From positions 1 to 64,000 of the forward strand of contig NZ_WMBB01000009.1 of NCBI RefSeq assembly GCF_009708175.1: a stretch of DNA of 64,000 bases. The letters run 5' to 3'. The DNA is from Nocardia aurantiaca (lineage in GTDB: Bacteria; Actinomycetota; Actinomycetes; Mycobacteriales; Mycobacteriaceae). Positions 18,133-26,883 of this stretch are shown here, piece after piece. Within the stretch, counting starts at the first letter, position 1. The number at the start of each line of letters is the position of its first letter. The notes beneath the pieces are model-generated. The model was not told the DNA's origin. It ran no database searches and worked only from the letters and a program-made list of their open reading frames with translations. A program made the translations under genes and the position numbers.

Positions 18133-18415
18133 CCCACCCGGTCGGCGGACTCCTTTGGCGCCGACGCGGTTTCGCCGCGTCGGCGCTCCGGTCTCTGGCC
18201 GCGGACTTTCCGGGCGGGCCGCGTCCGAGCTCTCACATGGTTTGCGTCTGGGTTGCTCGGTACCTTGATCATCGAGCAGGGGCGGGCGCCGGCGGCCGAG
18301 GCTCTCGACGCCCTGCCCGACTGGACGATTGCCCGGAGGTCGCGGGTACGATCGGCGCGAACCGGACCGGCCCGCCAGGATCGGTCGTCACCCGTAGGAA
18401 GGGCCCCGTACCAGC
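18133..18415. other. Gap of 283 bases between rel and ppnP
   Basis: High-GC sequence with no gene that I can support. The ppnP promoter should lie here, but no clear -35/-10 pair stands out. AGGAAGG at 18396-18402 lies 13 bases before the ppnP ATG and may serve as a distant ribosome-binding site. Confidence 0.4.
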
Positions 18416-18724
18416 ATGAAGTTCGAGAATGTCGCCGTCACCAAGCGCGCCAACGTCTACTTCGATGGCAAGTGTGTGAGCCACACCATCGAATTGGCCG
18501 ACGGCACCAGCAAGTCGGTCGGTGTCATCCTCCCCGCCACCCTGACCTTCAACACCGGCGCGCCGGAGATCATGGAGCTGCTCGAGGGCGAGTGCAAGGT
18601 CACCCTCGCGGGCGAGTCGGAGGCCATCACCTACAAGGGCGGCGAGTCGTTCTCCGTGCCGGGCGAGTCCAGTTTCCAGATCGAGGTCATCGAGCCGGTC
18701 CACTACGTGTGCCACTTCGGCTGA
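18416..18724 (+). CDS. ppnP: Pyrimidine/purine nucleoside phosphorylase PpnP
   Basis: A 102-residue protein of the YaiE/PpnP family (small cupin-like barrel). It keeps the family pattern VYFDGKCVSHTIEL, SVGVILPATLTFNTGAPEIMELLEGECKV, GESFSVPGESSFQIEV and the C-terminal YVCHF. The enzyme splits many ribonucleosides with phosphate, yielding ribose-1-phosphate and free base. Length is normal. ATG at 18416; followed by a good terminator, so it is probably the end of its transcript. Confidence 0.9.
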   Translation: MKFENVAVTKRANVYFDGKCVSHTIELADGTSKSVGVILPATLTFNTGAPEIMELLEGECKVTLAGESEAITYKGGESFSVPGESSFQIEVIEPVHYVCHFG

Positions 18725-18738
18725 GTCGCCGACACCCG

Positions 18739-18780
18739 CTGTGGCCCGGTCTCACGAATGAGGCCGGGCCACAGCCTTTT
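18739..18780 (+). terminator. Terminator after ppnP
   Basis: CTGTGGCCCGG (18739-18749) pairs with CCGGGCCACAG (18764-18774), and the loop can extend the stem with CTC/GAG. CCTTTT follows. It separates ppnP from the F420-type gene starting at 18808. Confidence 0.75.
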
Positions 18781-18807
18781 CCGCCGTCCGCGTGGTAGGC
18801 ATGGGGT

Positions 18808-19680
18808 ATGACGACCCTGGGAGTGGTGTTCCGGCCGCAGCATCCGCCCGAGCGGCTGCGGGAGGTGGTGCGGGCGGCGGACGAGTCGGGGCTCGACGAG
18901 CTGTGGTTGTGGGAGGACTGCTTCCTGGAGGGCGGGATCGCCACGGCCGCCGCGGCACTCGCCTGGAGTGAGCGGGTGCGGGTCGGGGTGGGCGTGCTGC
19001 CTGTCCCGCTGCGGAATGTCGCGATCACCGCGATGGAACTGGCGACGCTGGAGCGGATGTTCCCCGGGCGCGGGATCTGGGGTGTGGGGCACGGGGTTCA
19101 GGACTGGATGGGGCAGGTGGGGGAGCGGGTCGCCTCGCCGATCACCCTGCTGCGCGAATACCTCGAGGCGCTACGCGCACTGCTGGCAGGGCAGCGAATC
19201 ACGGTGCGGGGCAGGTACATTCAGCTCGACGGCGTCGCACTGGACTGGCCGCCGGCCGCCGCACCGCCGATCCTGGCCGCCGCGACCGGCCCCCGGACGC
19301 TGGAGTTGGTGGGAGAGGCGGCTGACGGGGTGATCCTCACCAGCTCCACGCCCGCCGACGGGATTCGAACGGCCGCCGGTATCATGCGTGCCGCACGACC
19401 GGAAGCGCTTGCGGCACAGCCATATCCGATCGTCGTGTATTTGCTGGCAGCGGCTGGTCCGGATGCCGCCGAACGGGTGGCCGCGGAGCTGCGCGCCGAG
19501 GGACACGATGGCATTCCCGATATCGGTGTCGCGGGAGATGCTCGGGCCATCGCCGATACCGTGATCCGCTGGGTCGAGGCCGGCGCCACCAGCGTGATCC
19601 TGCAACCCACCGCCGACGAGCCGGACCCGGTCGGCTTCGTCCGCTTCACCGCCGAGCAGGTCGGACCCCTGGTGCCCTGA
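18808..19680 (+). CDS. LLM-class (luciferase-like) F420-dependent oxidoreductase
   Basis: A 290-residue TIM-barrel protein of the bacterial-luciferase superfamily. Visible marks are the N-terminal GVVFRPQHPPERLREVVRAADE, the GVGVLPVPLRNVAITAMELATLE strand-helix unit and GRGIWGVGHGV, all typical of actinobacterial members that use cofactor F420. The reaction is unknown; relatives reduce or oxidise a wide range of substrates. It is a single gene, starting 28 bases after the ppnP terminator, and converges on the epoxide hydrolase gene at 19806. It marks the left edge of the region that separates rel/ppnP from ppiB here. Confidence 0.82.
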   Translation: MTTLGVVFRPQHPPERLREVVRAADESGLDELWLWEDCFLEGGIATAAAALAWSERVRVGVGVLPVPLRNVAITAMELATLERMFPGRGIWGVGHGVQDWMGQVGERVASPITLLREYLEALRALLAGQRITVRGRYIQLDGVALDWPPAAAPPILAAATGPRTLELVGEAADGVILTSSTPADGIRTAAGIMRAARPEALAAQPYPIVVYLLAAAGPDAAERVAAELRAEGHDGIPDIGVAGDARAIADTVIRWVEAGATSVILQPTADEPDPVGFVRFTAEQVGPLVP

Positions 19681-19805
19681 GCACGGGGGCAGGTGCCGTA
19701 CCGGCATTCGTTCGAGGGCGTGACGCATTTCGACCGGCCGACGGGGAAACGACCCGGGCGAATCGCTCAGTTCGCCTGCACCGCAGTCGAATCCGCGTCT
19801 AGGGG

Positions 19806-20954
19806 CTAGCGCAGGCCGCGGAAGAACTCCCGGATGTCGTCGACCAGCAATTCGGGTTCCTCCATGGCCGCGAAGTGCCCGCCACGATCCACGTCCACCC
19901 AGCGGGTGATGGTGTTGGACTCCTCGCAGTAGCGGCGGATGCACACGTCGTGCGCGAAGGCGATCACACCGGTCGGGACGCCGGAGTTCGTCCCGGGCAC
20001 ACCCCGCTCCCCGGTGTGCGTGTACCCGACGTAGGCCGCGGAACCGGCGGTGCCGGTGAGCCAATAGATCATGACGGTGGTGAGGAGGCGGTCGCGGTCG
20101 ATGATTTTGTCCGGTACCACGTTCCGCGGGTGCGTCCATTCCCGGAACTTGTCCATGATCCAGGCCAGTTGTCCCACCGGCGAATCCACCAGCCCGTACG
20201 CGAGGGCCTGGGGCCGCGTGGACTGAATCGCGACGTAGCCGAACTCCTCTCGCATGAACGCCTGGATCCGCCGGAGCCGATCGCGCTCCACGTCGGTGAG
20301 CTCGTCGAGGTCGTTCGCGGCCGAGGGCGGCGGCAGGCTGGGGCCGCCGTTGACGTGCACGCCGATCACTCGGTCCGGCGCGGTGCGAGCCACCTCGGGG
20401 CTGACCGCGCCACCGATATCCCCGCCCTGTACGCCGTAACGCTCATAGCCGAGGCGGTTCATGAGCTCGGCCCAGACGCGGCCGATCCGCGCGCGGGTCC
20501 AGCCGGGCTCGCTGACCGGACCGGAGAAACCGAACCCGGGCAGTGACGGGATGACCAGGTGGAAGGCGTCGGCCGGACTGCCGCCGTGGGCGCCCGGATC
20601 GGTCAGCGGGCCGATGACGTCGAGGAAATCGGCGATCGATCCCGGCCAGCCGTGCGTGAGCAGCAGTGGCACGGCGTCCGGTTCGGCGGAAGGGATATGC
20701 AGGAAGTGAATGCGCTGCCCCTCGATCTCGGTGAGGAACTGGGGGTATCGGTTGAACTGCGCTTCGGCCGCGCGCCAGTCGTATCCGGTGCGCCAGTGGT
20801 CGAGGAGTTCGCGCAACCAGTGCACGGGCACGCCGGTGTCCCAGTCGTCGCCCGGCAGCGGGGCGGGCAGGCGTGCGGCGTCGAGTCGTCGCTGCAGGTC
20901 ATCGAGCTGTTCGGTGGGGATGTCGATGCGGAAGGGAGTGATCTGCTCGCTCAT
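19806..20954 (-). CDS. Epoxide hydrolase (EHN-domain alpha/beta hydrolase)
   Basis: About 382 residues. An N-terminal epoxide-hydrolase domain (about 8-115) precedes an alpha/beta-hydrolase fold. The oxyanion motif HGWPG is at residues 101-105, the nucleophile is D179 in GGDIGG (Asp, as in epoxide hydrolases), and the catalytic histidine is in RGGHFAAMEEPE near the C-terminus. It adds water to an epoxide through an ester intermediate; the substrate is unknown. ATG at 20954 is preferred to a start three codons upstream. Divergent from the WYL regulator at 21017, which probably controls it. Confidence 0.88.
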   Translation of the reverse strand: MSEQITPFRIDIPTEQLDDLQRRLDAARLPAPLPGDDWDTGVPVHWLRELLDHWRTGYDWRAAEAQFNRYPQFLTEIEGQRIHFLHIPSAEPDAVPLLLTHGWPGSIADFLDVIGPLTDPGAHGGSPADAFHLVIPSLPGFGFSGPVSEPGWTRARIGRVWAELMNRLGYERYGVQGGDIGGAVSPEVARTAPDRVIGVHVNGGPSLPPPSAANDLDELTDVERDRLRRIQAFMREEFGYVAIQSTRPQALAYGLVDSPVGQLAWIMDKFREWTHPRNVVPDKIIDRDRLLTTVMIYWLTGTAGSAAYVGYTHTGERGVPGTNSGVPTGVIAFAHDVCIRRYCEESNTITRWVDVDRGGHFAAMEEPELLVDDIREFFRGLR

Positions 20955-20977
20955 GTGAACCACCGTATGAGGCGGTC

Positions 20978-20994
20978 AGGACAGATTTTGCCCT
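20978..20994. promoter_or_regulatory. Imperfect inverted repeat between epoxide hydrolase and WYL genes
   Basis: AGGACA, five bases, TGCCCT: six-base arms with one mismatch in a 62-base divergent gap. It may be the regulator's operator, but the symmetry is modest. Confidence 0.3.
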
Positions 20995-21016
20995 AGCTGT
21001 GCCGCAGAATCGGATC

Positions 21017-21961
21017 GTGTTGGAAACCTCCGCCAGACTGCTGCGACTGCTGTCGCTGTTGCAGACCCCGCGCGAGCGCAGCGGCGCGGAATTGGCCGCG
21101 CGGCTCGAAGTGGACGTGCGCACCGTGCGCCGGGATATCCGAAAGCTGCGCGCTCTCGGCTATCCCGTGGACGCCACCGCGGGTGCGGCCGGATATCGGC
21201 TGGGCGCCGGCGCGACACTGCCGCCGCTGCTGCTCGACGACGAAGAGGCCGTCGCGGTGGCCATGAGCCTGCACACCGCGGCCGGTGGGACCATCGCGGG
21301 AATCGAGGAGAGTTCGCTGCGGGCTCTGGCCAAACTCGAGCAGGTGCTGCCGTCGCGGCTGCGTCATCGGGTGACAGCGCTGAAAGCCGCGACCGTGTCC
21401 GTGCCCGCGGGTGGGCCACGCGTGGACCCGGACACCCTGAGCGCCATCGCCGCCGCCATTCGTGACCAGCATCGCCTGCGGTTCGACTACCGCACCCATA
21501 CCGGCGAAACCTCCCGCCGCACAACCGAACCGCATCGCCTGGTGCATATCGGCCGCCGCTGGTACCTGACCGGCTGGGACATGGACCGTGAGGATTGGCG
21601 CACCTACCGGGTGGACCGCCTCACCCCGCGCATCCCGAACGGACCGCGCTTCACGCCCCGCGAAGCGCCCGACGCCGCCGATCAGGTCTCGCGCGGCGTC
21701 ACCACCGCGCCCTACCGCTATCAGGCCCGCATCACCCTGCTGACCTCCGTCGAGCAGGCCGCCGAGGTGATCGAGCCGACCGTCGGTGTGCTCGAGGCCG
21801 TCGACCCGGACACCTGCGTACTGCACACCGGCGCCGATAACCTCGACGCCATCGCTGTCCACGTCGCGGGTTTCGGCTTCGACTTCCGTGTCATCGAGCC
21901 GCCGGAACTGACTGCGCGCCTTCGTGAACTGGCTACTCGGTTGCATCGCGCGGCGGGCTGA
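21017..21961 (+). CDS. YafY-type WYL-domain transcriptional regulator
   Basis: About 314 residues. A DeoR-like helix-turn-helix lies at the N-terminus (LETSARLLRLLSLLQ, then SGAELAARLEVDVRTVRRDI). The WYL domain follows at about residues 140-220 (RLRFDYRTHTGE ... RRWYLTGWDMDREDWRTYRVDRL), then a C-terminal WCX extension. WYL domains sense ligands such as nucleic acids or small molecules. GTG at 21017 gives the usual start just before LETSARLL; a GTG at 20999 would add six residues. Divergent from the epoxide hydrolase gene. Confidence 0.88.
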   Translation: MLETSARLLRLLSLLQTPRERSGAELAARLEVDVRTVRRDIRKLRALGYPVDATAGAAGYRLGAGATLPPLLLDDEEAVAVAMSLHTAAGGTIAGIEESSLRALAKLEQVLPSRLRHRVTALKAATVSVPAGGPRVDPDTLSAIAAAIRDQHRLRFDYRTHTGETSRRTTEPHRLVHIGRRWYLTGWDMDREDWRTYRVDRLTPRIPNGPRFTPREAPDAADQVSRGVTTAPYRYQARITLLTSVEQAAEVIEPTVGVLEAVDPDTCVLHTGADNLDAIAVHVAGFGFDFRVIEPPELTARLRELATRLHRAAG

Positions 21962-22188
21962 CCTCGAGCGCGGGCCTCGGGGCCGGTACGGTCCGTTCCC
22001 GGGATTCCGGCGGCATCGAGCACTCGGCCGCGGGTCGGTGGCGTTTCCGCCGCGGCGGCGGAGCGGCTTTCGAATTGTCGTAGAGCACGGTCGGCCGGGC
22101 GCTGATCCAGTGCTGCACGGGAGTGTTCACACGGTTCTCGTCGAGATGCTTCAGGTCGGGCATCGACCGAACGAACGAAACATATGAT

Positions 22189-23019
22189 TCAGCCCGCCAG
22201 GGCCGTCCGGGCGGCGGATTGGATGGCGGCCGTGACCGTTTCGGGCTGCTCCAGCATGACCAGGTGGCCGCAGTCGGCCAGTTCGATGGCCTCGGACGGG
22301 CACAGGGTGGTGTTGAGGCGCGCGCCGGCGGATGCGGAGAGGATGCGGTTCTCGGCTCCCCACACGGTGGTGATGGGCGGGAATCCGGGGGCGGGCCGGA
22401 AGTCGTCGAGGACGGCCAGTGTCGGCAGGTCGCGGGCGATCGCGGCGGGAGGGAGCAGCCGGCGCGGCTCGCTCCAGCGGCGGCGCAGGCCCGCGAAGGG
22501 TGAGGAACCCATGCCGCGCCCGCGGGGGCCGAGCTGTTCGCGGACCACCAGATTCGCGGCCGCCTCGGGCAGCCGGATCGCGCCCGCGATGGAGTCGAGC
22601 GGAAAGTGCGCGGCCATACGAGCCATCCAACCGGTCGGTGTGGGACGCAGCGTGGCGGCGGTCAGCGGGCTGCACAGTACGAGCGCGCGCACATTCCGCG
22701 GATTGCCGCGTGCGTAGAGCAGCGAGAGCGCGCTGCCGAAGCAATTGCCGACCAGCGTGACATCGGTGAGGCCGTGCGTCTCGATGAACTCCGACACCAT
22801 CCGCACGTAGTTGTCGACGGTGTACCCGCTGCCGGGTGAATCGGAGTCGCCGTACCCGAACAGGTCCAGGGCGTATACGGCGTTGGTGGCCGCCAGTGCC
22901 CCCGTCTGGTTCATCCAGATGCGCCGGTCACCGCCGATATTGTGCAGGAACACGATCGGATCACCCGACCCGGCGCGATCGTAGGCGACGGATACGCCGT
23001 GATAGTCGAACTCCGGCAT
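22189..23019 (-). CDS. Alpha/beta-fold hydrolase with a cysteine nucleophile
   Basis: A 276-residue alpha/beta hydrolase. The oxyanion region is FLHNIGGDRRIW (about 24-35) and the catalytic histidine is in DCGHLVMLEQPE. The nucleophile elbow, normally G-x-S-x-G, reads G91-N92-C93-F94-G95, so cysteine replaces serine, and this is not a known haloalkane or epoxide type. Cysteine elbows occur in dienelactone hydrolases; the overall sequence here is closer to general lipase/esterase-like members. Substrate unknown. It is convergent with the WYL gene and probably a separate unit. Confidence 0.8.
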   Translation of the reverse strand: MPEFDYHGVSVAYDRAGSGDPIVFLHNIGGDRRIWMNQTGALAATNAVYALDLFGYGDSDSPGSGYTVDNYVRMVSEFIETHGLTDVTLVGNCFGSALSLLYARGNPRNVRALVLCSPLTAATLRPTPTGWMARMAAHFPLDSIAGAIRLPEAAANLVVREQLGPRGRGMGSSPFAGLRRRWSEPRRLLPPAAIARDLPTLAVLDDFRPAPGFPPITTVWGAENRILSASAGARLNTTLCPSEAIELADCGHLVMLEQPETVTAAIQSAARTALAG

Positions 23020-23130
23020 CGGGCGCTCTCCTCGTCGAGTAGCGGTGCGGCACCGCGTCTACGGCCTCGAGGGCCGTCAGCACCGACTCACCCTCACGCG
23101 GTACCAGCCATGGTAGCCGGTACCGCACGT

Positions 23131-23396
23131 ATGCAGGCGCAGCCGCACGCGTGGCTGACCGCTGCCTCGCCGGGGCCGAAACCCTTACCGGTGGAGCGGG
23201 ATTCGCCCCACCCGCAGGCGGCCGCGCTGCTGGCCGGTCTGTGGGAGCAGCGCCCGCGAGCCGATGCCGCGGCGGCGCAACGCATTCTGGCGGGGGCGCG
23301 AGACACCGTGGGCGGCGGCGGTTTCGAGGCCCTGAGTTCGGCCGAGCGGCGGGTGGCCGAGCCGGCGGCGGGCGGAAACCGCGATCGCGATATTCA
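23131..23396 (+). pseudogene. Relic of a LuxR-family regulator C-terminus
   Basis: In the 374-base gap between two minus-strand genes, one plus frame reads ALSSAERRVAE-P-AAGGNRDRDI (about 23323-23390). This matches the start of a LuxR helix-turn-helix (L-[ST]-x-x-E-R-x-V-A-x-x-A-A-x-G-x-x-[NR]-x-x-I) and is preceded by an Ala/Arg-rich stretch as in large LuxR ATPases. The match stops where the coding end of the SDR gene begins, and the recognition helix is missing. It looks like a decayed fragment. Confidence 0.4.
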
Positions 23397-24236
23397 TCGT
23401 GGGAGACTTGGCCGTCCGCTGAGGTGCTGGTGCAGCGAATCGGCCTTGCTGATCCAGCCCACCACCGCACGGGTCACGAACGGCGGAGAAAGACGGCTGG
23501 CGAGGCCGGTGAGTTTGGTCTGCAGGCCGACCAGAACATGGGGGCCGGCCAGCGGCCGACTGGCGGTTGCGGTGTGCCACACGGCGTTCGCGACATCGTC
23601 GGGGGTGAGATGGACGCCGAGCGCGGTCGCGGACTTCGAGCCGCGGCTCACCTCGGTCATCATGTCGGTCGCGACGAACAGGGGCAGCAGGTCGCTGACC
23701 TTGATTCCGTATCGCCGCCATTCGAGGTCGAGGGCCTCGGTCAGACTTCGGACGGCGGCCTTGGTCGCAGCGTAGGTGGCCAGACCGGGCTGGCCGTACA
23801 GCGCCGAGGCCGACGCCAGATTGATCACCTGGCTGCCCTCGGTGCGGCGCAGATAGGGGAGAGCCGCGTGGCAGCCATTGAGGACGCCCTTGATATTCAC
23901 GTCCACCAGGCGATGCTGGCGTTCCACCGGAATCTCACCGAATGGACCCGACACCAAGATGCCCGCGTTGTTCACCAGCAGATCCAGGCGACCGGTCGCA
24001 TCGGTGAACTCCCGCAACGCCCGATCCCAGCCCGCCGGGTCGATGACGTCGAACGTTCCCGTGACGGTCCGGCCACCGATCTCGGCGGCGGTGCGCGCCA
24101 CCGCATCGGCGTCGATGTCGTAGAGGCCGACGGTCCAGCCCTCCCGGACGAAGCGCGCCGCGATCGCGCGGCCGATACCCGCTGCCGCGCCGGTGACGAG
24201 GATCGCGGGGTGGGAACCAGTGGCGGATTGGGACAT
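23394..24236 (-). CDS. Short-chain dehydrogenase/reductase (SDR)
   Basis: A 280-residue classical SDR. It has the NAD(P)-binding TGAAAGIGRA motif (about 15-24), D62-type stabilising segment FDVIDPAGW, NNAG (about 88-91), the catalytic Ser in INLASASALYGQ and Y-x-x-x-K as YAATK (about 154-158). The C-terminal 40 residues extend beyond the usual core and include a hydrophobic patch. It resembles short-chain oxidoreductases next to lipid-metabolism genes in Nocardia, but the substrate is unknown. The stop lies 33 bases after the esterase gene upstream, so these two are probably cotranscribed. Confidence 0.82.
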   Translation of the reverse strand: MSQSATGSHPAILVTGAAAGIGRAIAARFVREGWTVGLYDIDADAVARTAAEIGGRTVTGTFDVIDPAGWDRALREFTDATGRLDLLVNNAGILVSGPFGEIPVERQHRLVDVNIKGVLNGCHAALPYLRRTEGSQVINLASASALYGQPGLATYAATKAAVRSLTEALDLEWRRYGIKVSDLLPLFVATDMMTEVSRGSKSATALGVHLTPDDVANAVWHTATASRPLAGPHVLVGLQTKLTGLASRLSPPFVTRAVVGWISKADSLHQHLSGRPSLPR

Positions 24237-24269
24237 CGGAGCCTCTCGGGGTCAGGTCGCGGGGACGGG

Positions 24270-25307
24270 TCAGGCGGCGTCGCGGCCGAGGCGCCCGAGA
24301 TCGATCATCGCACGGTGGAAGTCCGCCGCGTCGCGGGCTGCGTCGCGGCCGTCGGCGAGCAGATCCGCGCCCAGGTGGATGAGGGTGTGCGGCGCGCTCG
24401 GGCGGACCTGGAGCCGCATCGGTACCCCGGCCGCCTCGGCCCGCTTCGCCACCGCCAGCGCATCGGCCAGCAGCATCTCCCGGGAGCCGACCTGGAGCAG
24501 AATCGGTGGCAGACCGGTGAAGTCGTGGTTCACCACCGACCACGCCGGATCCAGTTCGCCGTCCACCGCGATGCCGCGGCGCACCACCATGTCCGGACCG
24601 ACCGCGGGCAGCACCGCGTCGTAGCGGGCATTGGGGTGCGCGAGCCGGGCGGTGGAGTCGAAATCCGCCCACGGTGAGGTCACCGACAACGCCACCGGCA
24701 GCGGCAGACCCGAGTCGCGCAGGGTGAGCGCCAGCCGTAGCGCCAGCCCCCCGCCCGCGGAATCACCTGCCACCACGATCTTCTCGGGCGGAAACCCCTC
24801 GGCCAGCAGATGCCGGTACGCGGTGAGCGCGTCGTCGAGGCTTTCGTTCGGGTGGGCATCGGGCAGCTGCCGGTAATCCACCGTCAGTACCGGCAGCTCG
24901 CTCAGTGCCGCCAGGCGAGCGGTGTGGCGGCGGTAACTGTTGAGACCGCCCGCTATGAACGCGCCGCCGTGCAGGTACAGGATCGCCGCGTCGCGGTCGG
25001 CGCGCGGATCGGGAGCCGGTGCGCTCCACAGCCATTCGGCGTCGAAGTGCTCGAACCGCACCGGTTCGCGGCGGGTGCCGCGCGGCGTGCCCAACACCCG
25101 GGCGGGCTGTTCCGACAGTCGCGTCATGCGAAAGACCAGGGCGGCCGGGCGCGGACCGAGATCGGCGACCCAGGCTCCCGCGCGTAAGAACTGTTGCACG
25201 GTGGTGCGCAGGACAGGGTGGGCCAGCCTCGTCCCGATTCGTGCCGGTCGGATCGTTTCCACGATCACCGAGGAAACGGGGTCCGAGGTCTGCGGCGTCG
25301 TCGCCAC
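24270..25307 (-). CDS. Alpha/beta hydrolase, hormone-sensitive-lipase type esterase
   Basis: About 345 residues. It has the HSL-family oxyanion motif LHGGAF, the nucleophile elbow GDSAGG, and a C-terminal His in the APHTLIHLG segment. These enzymes cleave carboxylic esters of short to medium acyl chains. GTG at 25307 has AGGAG at a proper distance; a GTG at 25313 would touch it. It lies directly upstream of the SDR gene and likely shares its transcript, suggesting joint work on an ester or alcohol substrate. Confidence 0.82.
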   Translation of the reverse strand: MATTPQTSDPVSSVIVETIRPARIGTRLAHPVLRTTVQQFLRAGAWVADLGPRPAALVFRMTRLSEQPARVLGTPRGTRREPVRFEHFDAEWLWSAPAPDPRADRDAAILYLHGGAFIAGGLNSYRRHTARLAALSELPVLTVDYRQLPDAHPNESLDDALTAYRHLLAEGFPPEKIVVAGDSAGGGLALRLALTLRDSGLPLPVALSVTSPWADFDSTARLAHPNARYDAVLPAVGPDMVVRRGIAVDGELDPAWSVVNHDFTGLPPILLQVGSREMLLADALAVAKRAEAAGVPMRLQVRPSAPHTLIHLGADLLADGRDAARDAADFHRAMIDLGRLGRDAA

Positions 25308-25484
25308 GGGCACTCCTGTCCGCGCCGCGAAACACCGGGCGCTGCTGAGACAACGATGTCATTCCTGGCCGAGGGCCGTTGATCATCTTGACTGCGAATG
25401 TGCGGATTGTCATGTCCGAGAACGAAATTCCCACGTAGGAAAGGATCCGTCGGACCGCTCCCGAGACGATGCCGCCGCCCGCCG

Positions 25485-25520
25485 TTGACTTATGCAGGTA
25501 AATACCTGCATAATCTTCCC
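25485..25520 (+). promoter_or_regulatory. Promoter and palindromic operator of the ArsR fusion gene
   Basis: TTGACT (25485-25490) and CATAAT (25509-25514) form a promoter with an 18-base spacer. Perfect ten-base arms TATGCAGGTA and TACCTGCATA, separated by AA, span 25491-25512 and so fill the spacer and enter the -10. The GTG at 25521 is seven bases after the -10, so the mRNA is probably leaderless. This is the expected layout for ArsR autorepression. Confidence 0.7.
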
Positions 25521-26312
25521 GTGCAACCCGAACCGGATATGGACGCGGTCTTCAAGGCCCTGGCCGACTCCACTCGCCGCCTCCTGCTGGACCGGCTGCG
25601 GGAACACAACGGCCAGACCCTGCGTGAACTGTGCGAGCGCGTCGAGATGGCCCGGCAGTCGGTGACCCAGCACCTCGACATCCTCGAGCGGGCGGGGCTC
25701 GTCACCGTGCTGCGGCGCGGGCGCGAGCGGGTGCACTACATCAACCCGACCCCGATTCACGACATCGAACAGCGCTGGATCTCCGTCTTCGACCGCCCCC
25801 GGCTCGACGTCCTGCGCGCCATCAAGAACCAGGCAGAGGAGTACGCCATGACCGCCACGATCCCGAACTACGTCTACGTCACCTACATCCACGCCGGCGC
25901 CGCCCAGGTCTGGAAGGCCCTCACCGACGCCGACCTGACCGCCCGGTACTGGGGCCATGCGAATGTGTCCGACTGGCAGCCGGGTTCGCCATGGGAGCAC
26001 CGCCGTGTCGACGGCTCCGGCAAGATCGACGTCGTCGGCAAGATCCTCGAGGCCGACGAACCCAACCGCCTCGTCCTCACCTTCGAGGATTCCCCCGAGG
26101 AGGACCGCTCCCCATCCGTGGTGACCTTCGTTATCGAGTCCCACCAGGACATCGTCCGACTCACCGTCACTCATGAGAACCTGCCGAACGAGGAGATGCT
26201 GCAAGGCATTTCGACCGGCTGGCCCGCAGTCCTGGCCAACCTCAAGTCGCTGTTGGAAACCGGCGCGGTGTTGCCACAGGCCCCGTGGGAGATGTCGCAG
26301 GCCCACGCCTGA
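25521..26312 (+). CDS. ArsR-family repressor fused to an AHSA1/SRPBCC domain
   Basis: About 263 residues. Residues about 7-90 are an ArsR winged helix (VFKALADSTRRLLLDRLREHNGQTLREL, recognition helix MARQSVTQHLDILERAGLV). Residues about 110-245 form an AHSA1-type START-like domain (VTYIHAGAAQVWKALTDADLTARYWG). In most genomes the two occur as neighbouring genes; here they are one frame. No cysteine-rich metal site is visible, so it probably senses a hydrophobic ligand in the AHSA1 pocket. GTG at 25521 fits a leaderless start; ATG at 25539 is the alternative. The next gene overlaps its stop. Confidence 0.88.
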   Translation: MQPEPDMDAVFKALADSTRRLLLDRLREHNGQTLRELCERVEMARQSVTQHLDILERAGLVTVLRRGRERVHYINPTPIHDIEQRWISVFDRPRLDVLRAIKNQAEEYAMTATIPNYVYVTYIHAGAAQVWKALTDADLTARYWGHANVSDWQPGSPWEHRRVDGSGKIDVVGKILEADEPNRLVLTFEDSPEEDRSPSVVTFVIESHQDIVRLTVTHENLPNEEMLQGISTGWPAVLANLKSLLETGAVLPQAPWEMSQAHA

Positions 26313-26869
26313 TGCGCCCGGACCCAGCAGCCACCATGTTCGACACCACCCCATTGCGCGAGGTCTACGGCTCGCTCTTGGAAGCCGCTGCCACCGTGGC
26401 CGATTCGGGCCGCCCGCCGACACCGGCGCCGGGGGAATGGGACGCGGACCAGATCCTGGCCCACGTCTGCCTCGTCACCGCGGCCGCCATCACCGCCGCG
26501 TCGGCGGTGGCGGCCGGGGATCACGCCACCTACGACAACCGGATCGCCCTCGACATCTGGACCATCGGCCGTGTCATCGATCTGGCGGGCGGCCGCGCCG
26601 GCCTGTGTGAACGCCTGCGCCGTCAGGCCGAAATCCTGTGCGGCTTCGGTGGACCCGCCCTGTCCGATGCGGAACTGGACACGCTCGTCCCCACCCGCCT
26701 GCTCTCCGCGGGCACCCTCCTACTGGATCAGGCCGTGCCCCTGCGCGATCTGTTCCTCGGCCTGATCGATGTCGAGATCCCCGGTCACACCCGACAGTTG
26801 CTGGCGCTGTGCGGAAATGGCGACGGCACCGGGCGAGCGGATGCTCGCGCCGGTGCCGTCACCGCGTGA
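26312..26869 (+). CDS. DinB/maleylpyruvate-isomerase-N-like protein
   Basis: About 185 residues. The segment PAPGEWDADQILAHVCLVTAAAI resembles the first helices of DinB/MDMPI-N four-helix-bundle proteins, some of which use mycothiol. The third metal-binding histidine of that fold is not obvious, so activity is uncertain. The ATG at 26312 overlaps the stop of the ArsR fusion (TGATG), so the two are translationally coupled, and this gene is probably the repressor's target. It converges on the SDR gene at 26884. Confidence 0.65.
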   Translation: MRPDPAATMFDTTPLREVYGSLLEAAATVADSGRPPTPAPGEWDADQILAHVCLVTAAAITAASAVAAGDHATYDNRIALDIWTIGRVIDLAGGRAGLCERLRRQAEILCGFGGPALSDAELDTLVPTRLLSAGTLLLDQAVPLRDLFLGLIDVEIPGHTRQLLALCGNGDGTGRADARAGAVTA

Positions 26870-26883
26870 TCGCCGGGCGGTGA

